Assembly: GCA_004352715.1 (NCBI GenBank)
Contig: SCFE01000034.1
Location: 588,563 to 652,562 of the forward strand
From: Hofstenia miamia
Taxonomy: Eukaryota; Xenacoelomorpha; Acoela
DNA: 64,000 nt
Direction of reading: 5' to 3'
The notes beneath the pieces are model-generated. The model saw only the letters and a list, made by a program, of their open reading frames with translations, was not told where the DNA came from and ran no database searches. A program made the translations under genes and the position numbers. Numbering within the stretch: the first letter of the stretch is position 1; the number at the start of each line of letters is the position of its first letter. This document shows, piece after piece, positions 58,401 through 61,385 of the stretch.

Positions 58401-61385
58401 TGCTATCATTATTTACCACATGAATAATTTAATAAATTTTAGTTGAAAACTCCCGTGTGTGCCTTCAACCTATTCGAGGTGTTGATGGATCAGATTATAT
58501 CAACGCATCATTTTTCGACGGAGACAAAAGCCTCAATGCTTACATTGCTACGCAAGCTCCTCTGGAGAACACCGTAGCTGATTTCTGGCGAATGCTTTGG
58601 GAGCATAACTCATCAATAATTGTCATGCTTACTAAGCTTACAGAACTGGGCAGAGTAAGTCTTATTTTTGTAGCCTTTGCACTCACAAGAGACACTGACA
58701 GCTTTTAATTCAATTAAGGGCTTGTACTTATAATATTTTGTTCATAGACGTTATTAACCATGAGCACGAATTATTTTTGAAATTCGATTTCCATTCTAGT
58801 TTTTTATGCTTTAATTTGCGTGTATCTTTTCACATACTTCTCAAATACTCAGTGCATTTTATCGAGTATTTAAAAACACTTAAGTAGAATGTTAGGTTTT
58901 CTGCTTACAACTCATAATGTGAATTTAGCTGCATCTTGAGAGACCTTATATGTTGACAGTTTTTAAAAATGATTTTATAATTCTTACCAATGAATGTTTT
59001 TAAGAGCCGGTGTCATCAATATTGGCCGGATTATGATAAGTTAGGGACTGCCTCCATCCGCTACAATTACCTAGTCGTCGAAGCCCTCCAAGAATTTCTA
59101 ATGCCTTACTACGCTATTCGAGAATTCAGAGTGACTGACGCTAGGGATGGGAAGAGTCGAACCATTCGACAGTTTCACTACGACTGGCCTGAACAAGGTG
59201 TGCCTAAAGCTATTGAAAACTTCATTGATTTCATGGGACAGGTGCATAATACCAAAACACAATTTGGACTTGAGGGGCCAATAACTGTTCATTGCAGGTA
59301 CTCTTTAATTTGTTAAACAATGTATGTACATGTATATTATGCTATATATATATATATATATATACCAATTATTTGTATATACATATCTTTTATTTGGTAC
59401 AAATTGAATTTTTAATCAAAAATCTACGCGATTATCCAAGTTGTATAAATATCCTAACGTTTTTAATACCAAGTTCCAACGGGTTCATAAAGTTATTGGC
59501 AGACCACCTACGTGTACTGTGTTCAAATCAAGTACCGCAGAGAACACCTCACATTGAAGAACTTTAATTCTGCTCTATCAGTTTATCATCCGTTGCATGT
59601 ACTATTCCCAACAAATTTCTAATCAAGTCGCTTTTAAGACTTTTTATGCAGCGGACTAGCCAAATTTCCTTACTATGTAATCAGTTTATGCCGTTCTCTA
59701 TTACAATGCACAACACGTTGTATTTCTAAAGAATTGTTTTGAAAATTTAGGTTTCTATATTTAGACAAAGAACAATTTTAATTTTTGAAATTGTCTTCAT
59801 AATTTGGTAGCTTTTTAGCTATTATATAGAGTTTTCAATGCATGCTGTTTTAGTGGTGGTGCTGGTCGTACTGGTGTGTTTATTGCCTTAAAAATTGTCT
59901 TGGAGATGATCAGAATAGAAGGTTTGGCGGATGTGTTTCAAACTGTAAAAATGTTGAGATGTCAGCGGCCTGCAATGGTTCAATCAGAGGTAATTCTTTT
60001 AGATATAAAACGCCAGCTGTGCCAGCCATTTCAAACGCGGAAATCCAACTTTAATTACTCTGTTGAATTTAATTTAATTTTAAAACTAAATTTGTCTCTT
60101 TTGAAACTTAAACGTTAGCTTCTGTTTCACATTTATTTTCCTTTCGTCGAAAGGCGATCAATTATCTTTTAAATTACATCATTGTCTATCAACTGGTTTG
60201 ACAATATGTCTGCGTCCAACTAATTATTTCTGAGATGTTCAATGATTAATCCTAGAAGTCTGTTTTCATTTTCAGGTTTTAGAAATTTATTATTTTAGTC
60301 CATTTCCACAAATAATTGTTTTTACCAAATTTTAGGGCACGTTTTTACCTTTGAGAATTTATGAAAACATTTTCTTTTCTTTTAACTATAACCTACTATA
60401 TTTTGTGCAGTATAGGTAATAAAATCACTCACTCTAAATGTTGAACATCACTGTTTTATCAAAGTTTGGTGAAGAGCAATAATAAACTAATGTCGAAAAC
60501 TCCACATTCACTCTTTTCAGGTTGTGCTAAGCTTTCTTTGATATTCAAGTTCAAGCTTAATGTAATTTACTCCTACTCGACCTGTGCAGTGGGGATTCCT
60601 CCCACTCCTATGTAACTCTGGATTAAATTATGATTGTAAAACGAAGTTATGCACAAATATTCTTCGGATCAGTATTATTAAATTGGAATTTTCAGAAATT
60701 GTATGCAATCGTTATTTTTGATGACGTCATCAAATATAAAAGTGTTGGTAATTTTTGGTATAAATTCAATGCTGGAAATGATGAAACTCATAAGAATGCA
60801 TTCCTAGCTTATCAAATATGATTTTCTTGCTTATTTTACATACTTTATCACACTCACAAAATCGGAAAATATTACCATACATATAATAGCAGATATTAAG
60901 ATATTAAGATATGAAAAGTAATAGTGTCGTTAAGAAAGCTCTTCAAATTTTTAAATAATAATCGAAACTGTTATATGGTGGAGGTCGAATGGGGTAAAGA
61001 ATGAGTACAATCACCGTAGGACAAAGCGAGTCTACAGCTGATGAGTGGAATAGTGTCATATGTTGTCCTCTTCAGTCATTGTAAAGTTTTTGATTAATAG
61101 TCGTCTAACAGAGAAAAATAATTGCATACTTTTTTATGCATAGGATATAAAAATTGACAGTTTTCAAGGCATACTAATATTTCGCCTTTTTTTGTGGAAA
61201 GCTAAAGCCGTTTAAACTATTTTTTTTACATTACAGTGAACATTGTAATTTCGTAAAATTATAATTTATAACTGTATTATAATTCGTAATTTTAGGATCA
61301 ATATCAGTTCATATATAAGGCGGCTATTGAATATTTGGGTTCGTTTGACATGTTAAACAAAAGCTACGATTCTTCAAACGTCTAA
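173..61385 (+). CDS. Lar: LAR-type receptor protein tyrosine phosphatase (type IIa RPTP), 5'-truncated, 23 exons
   Basis: Receptor tyrosine phosphatase of the LAR/PTPRD/PTPRF/PTPRS family: an adhesion receptor with extracellular FN3 domains, one membrane span and tandem cytoplasmic phosphatase domains. Exons: 173-363, 2639-2935, 5737-6072, 7066-7193, 9863-10046, 11882-12178, 12353-12640, 14257-14415, 14801-15030, 15185-15365, 20485-20654, 22135-22332, 29503-29684, 32163-32287, 35167-35264 or 35296-35393, 37841-38140, 47949-48074, 52237-52447, 53883-54257, 58443-58654, 59005-59297, 59854-59989, 61296-61385. Every junction is AG/GT and phase-consistent; the sum is 1601 codons plus stop after one partial first codon. 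Identity is certain from D1/D2 motifs such as [24 protein letters not shown] and EYLGSFD. The Ig domains, signal peptide and promoter are outside the window. D1 and D2 both depart from catalytic consensus. Two optional mini-exons are listed separately. Exon edges are inferred by eye, without transcripts. Confidence 0.95.
1328..1469. other. Assembly gap (142 N)
   Basis: Run of N starting inside a (TA)n microsatellite. The sequence after it repeats the right end of the MITE-like element at 1546-1758, so the gap probably hides most of another copy. Confidence 0.99.
1546..1758. repeat. MITE-like element with imperfect terminal inverted repeats
   Basis: The left end (GGGCGTCCGTAAACTCTGGA) and the complement of the right end (GGGTGGTCATAAAGTCTGGA) match at about 18 of 24 positions over the terminal 24 bp. 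The element lies between (TA)n tracts. The last 44 bp region (1733-1776) recurs at 1470-1513 just after the assembly gap, so at least two copies lie in tandem. No coding capacity. Exact ends are uncertain. Confidence 0.5.
2639..2935 (+). CDS. Lar: LAR exon: complete FN3 domain
   Basis: One whole FN3 domain in one exon with phase 1 at both ends. Visible marks are IRVVWKKP (B strand with the conserved Trp), [24 protein letters not shown] (E-F-G) and VSVRTAEA. Acceptor CTTTAG, donor GTAAAA. A phase-1/phase-1 FN3 exon is typical of LAR genes. Confidence 0.92.
3419..4698 (-). mobile_element. Mariner-superfamily element (DD41D type), inactive
   Basis: A 1280-bp element with perfect 30-bp terminal inverted repeats (3419-3448 and 4669-4698, beginning CAGGGCGTTTCATAATTCAC) flanked by TA at 3417-3418 and 4699-4700. 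It sits directly at the end of a (TA)n microsatellite. The inside carries a degenerate minus-strand transposase. The perfect repeats suggest a fairly recent insertion despite the broken gene. Confidence 0.88.
3543..4546 (-). pseudogene. Degenerate mariner-like transposase (DD41D)
   Basis: Minus-strand transposase remnant starting near ATG 4546 ([16 protein letters not shown]). The central part at 3823-4089 reads [13 protein letters not shown] with the first catalytic Asp. The next block should be QQDGAPAHTA but reads [10 protein letters not shown], so the second Asp is Tyr. The last block, [18 protein letters not shown], supplies an Asp 42 residues after that position, that is 41 between, which is the spacing of DD41D (rosa-like) mariners. 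At least two frame breaks separate the blocks. The domain order agrees with a mariner transposase; it cannot be functional. Confidence 0.78.
5737..6072 (+). CDS. Lar: LAR exon: complete FN3 domain
   Basis: Single-exon FN3 domain, phase 1 at both ends (acceptor GTTTAG, donor GTAAGC). It opens [12 protein letters not shown] and contains [11 protein letters not shown] (C strand) and [20 protein letters not shown] (E-F strands), closing with LARTGEDG. It is slightly longer than its neighbours because of a long C'-E loop. Confidence 0.92.
6073..7065 (+). other. Intron, no recognised features
   Basis: AT-rich intron between two FN3 exons. A patch at 6350-6450 is a little GC-richer. No gene or element recognised. 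Confidence 0.7.
7066..7193 (+). CDS. Lar: LAR exon: N-terminal half of an FN3 domain
   Basis: Starts in phase 1 after TCTAG with [17 protein letters not shown] and AIYIKWKNP (B strand Trp). It ends after the C strand, IGTQIVYK, in phase 0 at donor GTATTT. The second half of the domain is in exon 9863-10046; a candidate 15-nt mini-exon lies between. Confidence 0.9.
7194..9862 (+). other. Intron, mini-exon candidate only
   Basis: AT-rich intron inside an FN3 domain. Apart from the 15-nt candidate at 7856-7870, I see no gene or repeat. Open frames at 7872-8092 show no coding character. Confidence 0.7.
7856..7870 (+). CDS. Lar: Candidate 15-nt mini-exon of LAR (residues EHIEP)
   Basis: Fifteen bases lie between a good acceptor (pyrimidine-rich, ATTTTAG) and donor GTTAGT, starting and ending in phase 0, which is exactly the phase of the flanking exons. 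Inclusion adds EHIEP to the C-C' loop of the FN3 domain, where LAR proteins tolerate small alternatively spliced inserts. Such a short match can occur by chance; transcripts are needed. Confidence 0.35.
9863..10046 (+). CDS. Lar: LAR exon: C-terminal half of an FN3 domain
   Basis: Phase 0 start, phase 1 end (donor GTATGA). It contains the FN3 E-F-G pattern: [39 protein letters not shown]. It completes the domain begun at 7066-7193. Confidence 0.9.
10047..11881 (+). other. Intron containing a hAT-like transposase relic
   Basis: Intron between FN3 exons. A decayed transposase-like fragment occupies about 10780-11450. The rest is AT-rich with nothing recognised. Confidence 0.75.
10780..11450 (+). 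pseudogene. Decayed hAT-like transposase fragment
   Basis: Across several frames and stop codons one can read a protein of the hAT-like type widespread in invertebrates. First comes a zinc-finger-like start (PWLTPFK, then [13 protein letters not shown]), then [13 protein letters not shown], then [20 protein letters not shown], then [10 protein letters not shown] with [20 protein letters not shown], and near 11346 [17 protein letters not shown]. Stops interrupt it near 10800 and 10965, and frameshifts occur around 11150-11240. No terminal repeats were found, so element limits are unknown. Family assignment is from pattern memory and is moderately sure. Confidence 0.6.
11882..12178 (+). CDS. 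Lar: LAR exon: complete FN3 domain
   Basis: Single-exon FN3, phase 1 at both ends (acceptor GTTTAG, donor GTAAGT). It reads [19 protein letters not shown] with the B-strand Trp, [14 protein letters not shown] (C strand), [18 protein letters not shown] and [10 protein letters not shown] textbook FN3 sequence. Confidence 0.93.
12353..12640 (+). CDS. Lar: LAR exon: complete FN3 domain
   Basis: Single-exon FN3, phase 1 at both ends. It shows [40 protein letters not shown] (B-C strands), [15 protein letters not shown] and [15 protein letters not shown]. Acceptor TTATAG. The donor GTTCGA is weak, but it is the only one that keeps the phase. Confidence 0.9.
12641..14256 (+). other. Intron with a candidate mini-exon and an unexplained 127-codon open frame
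   Basis: Contains the 48-nt mini-exon candidate at 13775-13822. A 127-codon open frame at 12854-13237 includes a GC-rich stretch (13075-13150), but I do not recognise its protein and it has no clear splice or promoter context. The rest is AT-rich. Confidence 0.6.
13775..13822 (+). CDS. Lar: Candidate 48-nt cassette mini-exon of LAR
   Basis: Forty-eight bases between acceptor ATCATTTTAG and donor GTAAGT, starting and ending in phase 1 like the flanking exons, so it can be included or skipped without changing the frame. It encodes [16 protein letters not shown] between two FN3 domains. It is richer in G and C than the surrounding intron. LAR receptors are known for small alternatively spliced inserts in the ectodomain. 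The insert is a linker, not part of the FN3 fold; whether it is used is unknown. Confidence 0.5.
14257..14415 (+). CDS. Lar: LAR exon: N-terminal half of an FN3 domain
   Basis: Phase 1 start after [46 protein letters not shown] give strands A to C. Ends in phase 1 (donor GTAACG) and is continued at 14801. Confidence 0.87.
14801..15030 (+). CDS. Lar: LAR exon: end of one FN3 and start of the next
   Basis: The acceptor at 14799-14800 was chosen over a nearby TTTTAG (14776-14777) because only it keeps the phase. The first part, [20 protein letters not shown] through VVLQTVSG, closes one FN3. [20 protein letters not shown] opens the next. Ends in phase 0 at donor GTAAGT after VSFYS. Confidence 0.88.
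15185..15365 (+). CDS. Lar: LAR exon: C-terminal half of the last clear FN3 domain
   Basis: Phase 0 start, phase 1 end (donor GTGAGT). [14 protein letters not shown], then [20 protein letters not shown] (E-F strands) and [10 protein letters not shown]. This is the last recognisable canonical FN3 before the juxtamembrane region. Confidence 0.88.
15500..15990 (+). repeat. Dispersed repeat, copy 1
   Basis: Shares ordered blocks with 16785-17240 and, in its first part, with 60585-61000. The blocks are AACTCT(GG/AA)ATT, a GATGCC...TATT...GA(T/C)...TCATCAAA block, and (in copies 1 and 2) CCCCAATAA followed by CACCAA(T/C)TCTCA and ATAATC(G/A)AA(T)GTTTA. No terminal repeats or coding region recognised, and divergence is high. 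Confidence 0.5.
16785..17240 (+). repeat. Dispersed repeat, copy 2
   Basis: Second copy of the repeat described at 15500-15990. Recognisable blocks are AACTCTGGATTGGATTATTA near 16808, TTTTTGATGACGTTACTAAA near 16910 and ATCACCAACTCTCATTAAGA near 17138. Open frames inside it are by-products. Confidence 0.5.
18223..18402 (-). other. Unexplained coding-like minus-strand open frame
   Basis: About 60 codons open on the minus strand, ending TGA at 18223-18225. The composition is clearly richer in G and C than the surroundings and the residues look protein-like (for example [20 protein letters not shown], then [18 protein letters not shown]). A stop precedes it and there is no early ATG; a possible acceptor (ACAATAG) lies inside it. 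It could be a terminal exon of a nested gene or a relic. Product not recognised. Confidence 0.25.
20485..20654 (+). CDS. Lar: LAR exon: juxtamembrane ectodomain, first part
   Basis: Phase 1 start after TTTAG, phase 0 end at donor GTAAGT. Begins [32 protein letters not shown] resembles the divergent FN3-like region between the last FN3 and the membrane in LAR receptors. SPRKTR contains the minimal R-x-x-R furin pattern, but the true processing site is not established. Confidence 0.75.
20655..22134 (+). other. Intron, nothing recognised
   Basis: AT-rich intron between juxtamembrane exons; no gene or element recognised. Confidence 0.7.
22135..22332 (+). CDS. Lar: LAR exon: juxtamembrane ectodomain, second part
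   Basis: Phase 0 at both ends; acceptor TATTTTAG, donor GTAAGT. The stretch [20 protein letters not shown] then [20 protein letters not shown] aligns with the conserved LAR juxtamembrane block (family pattern: IAA.LP, LGD..YGGF.N..L..G..Y.FF). The upstream acceptor at 22133-22134 was chosen because the nearer TTTTAG at 22201-22204 would break the phase. Confidence 0.85.
22455..23329 (+). repeat. Direct duplication, copy 1 (875 bp)
   Basis: By eye this block is the same sequence and length as 23331-24205. It starts ATATTAACTATGGCGGGT and ends AAGCCGGGC. The only separator is a single N at 23330. A real tandem duplication is possible, but the join points to an unmerged assembly overlap. Confidence 0.95.
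23331..24205 (+). repeat. Direct duplication, copy 2 (875 bp)
   Basis: Second copy of 22455-23329, starting right after the N at 23330. No coding sequence of the receptor is included, so the gene model is unaffected. Confidence 0.95.
26068..27356 (-). mobile_element. Complete Tc1-type transposon
   Basis: A 1289-bp element with perfect 24-bp terminal inverted repeats (26068-26091 and 27333-27356, starting GTTGGCTGCAAAAAAAATGA) flanked by TA dinucleotides at 26066-26067 and 27357-27358. It inserted just beyond a (TA)n tract (26029-26060). It encodes one uninterrupted transposase on the minus strand, so it is potentially autonomous and recent. Confidence 0.93.
26186..27166 (-). CDS. Tc1-family DD34E transposase, apparently intact
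   Basis: Cut-and-paste transposase of the Tc1/mariner superfamily, 326 residues, a normal Tc1 length. The N-terminal half has two helix-turn-helix-like regions (around [17 protein letters not shown] and KIANRLQ...[12 protein letters not shown]) joined by the GRPR-type motif GSGRPRK. The catalytic part has [10 protein letters not shown] (first Asp), [18 protein letters not shown] (second Asp) and [16 protein letters not shown] (Glu). There are 34 residues between the second Asp and the Glu, which defines DD34E. The start may be the internal Met at METLEQLEN, residue 14, rather than the first Met. It sits centrally between the terminal repeats, and no frameshift or stop is seen. It is unrelated to the receptor. 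Confidence 0.93.
   Translation of the reverse strand: MFCFAKFLLDFFGMETLEQLENAFATSQISRSTYFRKLKKIRQGESLKRRKGSGRPRKIIGKFIQKTVAIALKNPYISGKKIANRLQTEADISVHETTVQRTLKKSGVTKIGRKNRLLITKEHQEKRLNFVKDWKDYTFEDVWITDECVFQLHRNKVQVWSSKKCPRPTKAVPKFDQKIMVWGALSYRGFYLKILDGKATIDSQRYCQIIAEFMPYADALYDDGWILQQDGATPHTSAKTKNWFSENNIQFLQWPPSSADLSPIENVWQILKNDVEKKNPKNISDLKEKIQESQHILTSEMKSNLMKSVSVRLNEVISTGGKQIRL
28325..28498 (-). repeat. Short MITE-like repeat, copy 1
   Basis: Read on the minus strand it starts CAGTGGCTTACGCAAGGGGA and ends AGAAAATCCTACGCCC. The same order of blocks occurs at 51730-51965. The ends are short imperfect inverted repeats (CAGTGGCGTA-type), as in hAT-like MITEs. Confidence 0.5.
29503..29684 (+). 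CDS. Lar: LAR exon: transmembrane segment
   Basis: Phase 0 start after GTCTTTAG, phase 2 end at donor [23 protein letters not shown] is the extracellular stalk. Then comes the span beginning [16 protein letters not shown] and continuing IILGIYVY, followed by basic stop-transfer residues RR completed in the next exon (RRKR). The WVVG start matches the LAR family membrane segment. Confidence 0.93.
29685..32162 (+). other. Intron with a small MITE-like element
   Basis: AT-rich intron after the membrane exon. A 162-bp segment at 30527-30688 has 11-bp perfect inverted ends. An open frame at 30866-31129 shows no coding character. Confidence 0.7.
30527..30688. repeat. Small MITE-like element with 11-bp inverted ends
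   Basis: AGACCTCCCAC at 30527-30537 and its exact complement at 30678-30688 bound a 162-bp AT-rich segment. No target duplication or second copy was identified in the window. Confidence 0.4.
32163..32287 (+). CDS. Lar: LAR exon: cytoplasmic juxtamembrane linker
   Basis: Phase 2 start after CTAG, phase 1 end at donor GTAAGC. It encodes [20 protein letters not shown] and [14 protein letters not shown]; the end corresponds to the family motif DPVE.RR.NFQTPG just before the wedge. The codon split at its end is completed by either alternative wedge exon. Confidence 0.85.
32288..35166 (+). other. Intron, nothing recognised
   Basis: AT-rich intron. Patches at 32610-32720 and 32890-32940 are richer in G and C, but no gene or element is recognised. 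Confidence 0.65.
35167..35264 (+). CDS. Lar: LAR alternative wedge exon A
   Basis: 98 nt, phase 1 in and phase 0 out, acceptor TTTTTTCAG, donor GTAACC. It encodes [20 protein letters not shown] then [13 protein letters not shown], the helix-turn-helix wedge that precedes D1 in LAR phosphatases. A second exon of identical length, phase and homologous sequence starts 32 nt after its end. The two are almost certainly mutually exclusive. Confidence 0.88.
35296..35393 (+). CDS. Lar: LAR alternative wedge exon B
   Basis: 98 nt, phase 1 in and phase 0 out, acceptor TTTTCTAG, donor GTAACC (the same six donor bases as exon A). It encodes [20 protein letters not shown] then [18 protein letters not shown] and ERLRAN are nearer to the family consensus (GM.NHPP, IERLKAN) than exon A, so B looks like the ancestral form. 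Only 31 nt separate it from A. Splicing A to B would also shift the frame; leaving the 31 nt in would not. Confidence 0.9.
35394..37840 (+). other. Intron with an assembly gap
   Basis: AT-rich intron with N run 37150-37268 and a C-rich edge at 37269-37278. GC-richer patches at 36450-36540 and 36775-36850 are unexplained. No gene recognised. Confidence 0.7.
37150..37268. other. Assembly gap (119 N)
   Basis: Run of N in an intron, followed by a short poly-C tract that may have stopped assembly. Confidence 0.99.
37841..38140 (+). CDS. Lar: LAR exon: phosphatase D1, N-terminal third
   Basis: 300 nt, phase 0 at both ends. [13 protein letters not shown] leads into the phosphotyrosine-recognition loop [17 protein letters not shown], where the family has KNRY; here codon 37910-37912 is TTT (Phe). 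Then [38 protein letters not shown] and [12 protein letters not shown]. Every hallmark of a PTP domain is present except the Tyr. Confidence 0.95.
40111..40345 (+). repeat. Direct duplication, copy 1 (about 235 bp)
   Basis: Near-identical to 40347-40575 with small differences (for example GACTATG versus GACGATG, and short indels). The copies are joined by a single N at 40346. Confidence 0.92.
40347..40575 (+). repeat. Direct duplication, copy 2
   Basis: Second copy of 40111-40345. Differences of the SNP and short-indel kind suggest two haplotypes rather than a tandem repeat. Confidence 0.92.
41082..42395 (+). mobile_element. Tc1-type transposon, inactive
   Basis: A 1314-bp element with terminal inverted repeats of about 30 bp, only a few mismatches (left CAGTAGGGAGAAAATTAATT, right complement CAGTAGAGAGCAAATAAATT), flanked by TA at 41080-41081 and 42396-42397. 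The transposase inside is broken. Confidence 0.9.
41293..42284 (+). pseudogene. Broken Tc1-family DD34E transposase
   Basis: Starts [20 protein letters not shown] with an HTH ([20 protein letters not shown]) and a basic region. Frame breaks occur near 41610, 41725 and 41960, and a TGA stands near 42101, apparently where Trp is expected after MIE. Catalytic blocks survive in separate frames: [27 protein letters not shown] and [12 protein letters not shown], with 34 residues between the second Asp and the Glu. Ends TAG 42282-42284. Overall order and length match a Tc1 transposase, now non-functional. Confidence 0.88.
42452..44478 (+). CDS. Candidate nested gene, four exons, 70-residue protein of unknown function
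   Basis: Proposed exons 42452-42465, 42706-42765, 43206-43269 and 44404-44478. All introns have GT/AG ends, and phases agree (2, 2, 0). Polyadenylation signal AATAAA follows at 44491-44496. The protein begins [15 protein letters not shown], continues [20 protein letters not shown] then [10 protein letters not shown], and ends [20 protein letters not shown] with LVEL. The 43206 exon is about 50% GC against an AT-rich background. The region rich in Arg and Ser ([15 protein letters not shown]) resembles a mitochondrial presequence, but that is inference. I do not recognise the protein. The first 14-nt exon is the least certain; Met at 42740 or an exon upstream of the Tc1 element could be the real start. 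None of these exons fits the phases needed as a receptor cassette exon. Confidence 0.42.
44491..44496 (+). terminator. Candidate polyadenylation signal of nested gene
   Basis: AATAAA 12 nt after the stop codon of the candidate nested gene. Common by chance in AT-rich DNA. Confidence 0.35.
47422..47731. repeat. hAT-type MITE rich in GAGT motifs
   Basis: Left end CAGGGTTTTCTATTTGAG and the complement of the right end CAGGGTTCTCGAGTACTCGG form imperfect inverted repeats. The flanking 8-mers ATAGTGGT and ATAATAGC agree at five of eight positions, like a decayed 8-bp hAT target duplication. The interior repeats CGAGT/GAGTTC many times in both orientations. Confidence 0.6.
47949..48074 (+). CDS. 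Lar: LAR exon: phosphatase D1, middle part
   Basis: 126 nt, phase 0 at both ends (acceptor ATTTAG, donor GTATTC). [48 protein letters not shown] is the conserved PTP motif following the first exon of D1. The family reading R-VKC at this junction is GR-SKC here. Confidence 0.93.
49885..49919. repeat. Perfect 12-bp stem inverted repeat inside the TTAA element
   Basis: CAAAGCGTTCTT (49885-49896) pairs exactly with AAGAACGCTTTG (49908-49919) across an 11-nt loop. It lies just before the tandem right-end repeats. Confidence 0.85.
49986..50150 (+). repeat. Three tandem subterminal repeats (66-67 bp)
   Basis: Units start at 49986, 50052 and 50119 with GTTGTGCGCAAAGTTG or a close variant, and include AAAATATTTTTGTTGTGAAC in the first two. 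The third is cut short by the end of the element. Confidence 0.92.
51730..51965 (+). repeat. Short MITE-like repeat, copy 2
   Basis: Starts CAGTGGCGTATGCAAGGGGA and ends CTCCGTACGCCCTGG; the end read backwards (CCAGGGCGTACGG) is an imperfect inverted copy of the start. Same block order as 28325-28498. Confidence 0.5.
52237..52447 (+). CDS. Lar: LAR exon: phosphatase D1 WPD loop and start of catalytic loop
   Basis: 211 nt, phase 0 in, phase 1 out (acceptor TTTTAG, donor GTAGGT). Contains [20 protein letters not shown]; the WPD general acid is replaced by Glu (GAA, 52294-52296). It continues [14 protein letters not shown] and ends with VLVHCSAG, the first half of the catalytic loop (Cys codon 52438-52440). 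The insert between RARHHYQ and GPVLVHC is about ten residues longer than in vertebrate LAR. Confidence 0.94.
52448..53882 (+). other. Intron with a gapped inverted repeat
   Basis: Contains a (TA)n-cored inverted repeat (52558-52775) with N run 52593-52694. The rest is AT-rich with no features recognised. Confidence 0.75.
52558..52775. repeat. Foldback element with (TA)n core and assembly gap
   Basis: AAGTGTTTTAAAAAGTGGGT... at 52558-52582 and its complement at 52751-52775 match at 24 of 25 positions, enclosing (TA)n sequence and 102 N (52593-52694). It is a MITE-like or simple palindromic element. Confidence 0.6.
53883..54257 (+). CDS. Lar: LAR exon: end of D1 and start of D2
   Basis: 375 nt, phase 1 at both ends. 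[20 protein letters not shown] completes the D1 catalytic loop (HCSAG-VGRTG, intact CX5R). [20 protein letters not shown] and [15 protein letters not shown] give the Q-loop and last helix of D1. The inter-domain stretch ends in the D2 sequence [20 protein letters not shown]; the family has KNRL-N here, and this gene has KNRF (Phe codon 54239-54241). Confidence 0.96.
55395..55470. repeat. (CTAT)n microsatellite
   Basis: About 19 tandem CTAT units with one changed unit near 55451. Confidence 0.97.
55986..57076 (+). repeat. 1.1-kb repeat, intronic copy with short open frame
   Basis: Near-identical to 62961-64000. It contains about 50 bp (around 56296-56350) missing from the other copy. At 56777 an acceptor-like CACAG precedes a frame [20 protein letters not shown] then [25 protein letters not shown] and stop at 56911. 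The same frame, with two silent changes, is in the other copy. The open frame may be a 3' exon of a transposon-derived gene; I do not recognise it with confidence. Confidence 0.85.
58443..58654 (+). CDS. Lar: LAR exon: phosphatase D2, N-terminal part
   Basis: 212 nt, phase 1 in, phase 0 out (donor GTAAGT). [88 protein letters not shown] is diagnostic of LAR D2 domains. Confidence 0.97.
59005..59297 (+). CDS. Lar: LAR exon: phosphatase D2, WPE loop
   Basis: 293 nt, phase 0 in, phase 2 out. The acceptor TTTTTAAG is weak but gives [12 protein letters not shown] in frame. [18 protein letters not shown] is the LAR D2 signature. WPEQGVP has Glu at the WPD position (59191-59193), as in all LAR D2 domains I know. 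Ends at VHCS, Cys codon 59293-59295, just before donor GTACTC. Confidence 0.95.
59298..59853 (+). other. Intron, nothing but a (TA)n tract
   Basis: Short (TA)n tract at 59344-59364. No other feature. Confidence 0.8.
59854..59989 (+). CDS. Lar: LAR exon: phosphatase D2 catalytic-loop remainder
   Basis: 136 nt, phase 2 in, phase 0 out. With the preceding exon the loop reads [12 protein letters not shown], against HCSAGVGRTG in the family. Then [36 protein letters not shown]. The CX5R spacing is kept while two loop residues differ. Confidence 0.95.
59990..61295 (+). other. Last intron with dispersed repeat copy
   Basis: Contains copy 3 of the dispersed repeat at about 60585-61000; otherwise AT-rich. 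An open frame at 60630-60821 is part of that repeat. Confidence 0.7.
60585..61000 (+). repeat. Dispersed repeat, copy 3
   Basis: Shares with 16785-17240 the blocks GATTCCTCCCACTCCTATGT (GGATTTCCTCCCC..TCT in copy 2), AACTCTGGATTAAATTATGA, GGAATTTTCAGAAAT and TTTTTGATGACGTCATCAAA. The downstream half is more diverged. Confidence 0.55.
61296..61385 (+). CDS. Lar: LAR last exon: end of D2 and stop
   Basis: 90 nt, phase 0 start after [27 protein letters not shown] then NKSYDSSNV and TAA (61383-61385). EYLGSFD is the conserved C-terminus of LAR phosphatases. Vertebrate members end a few residues later with YAT, whereas here nine to eleven residues follow and end in SSNV, which fits a class I PDZ ligand (S/T-x-V). 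Confidence 0.96.
   Translation, partial: DQYQFIYKAAIEYLGSFDMLNKSYDSSNV

Larger units (their letters stand above)
54258..58442 (+). other. Intron with a microsatellite and a 1.1-kb repeat
   Basis: Four-kb intron with a (TA)n tract (54526-54568), a CTAT microsatellite (55395-55470), a repeat (55986-57076) that recurs at 62961-64000, and a poly-C tract with one N at 57124. Confidence 0.8.
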
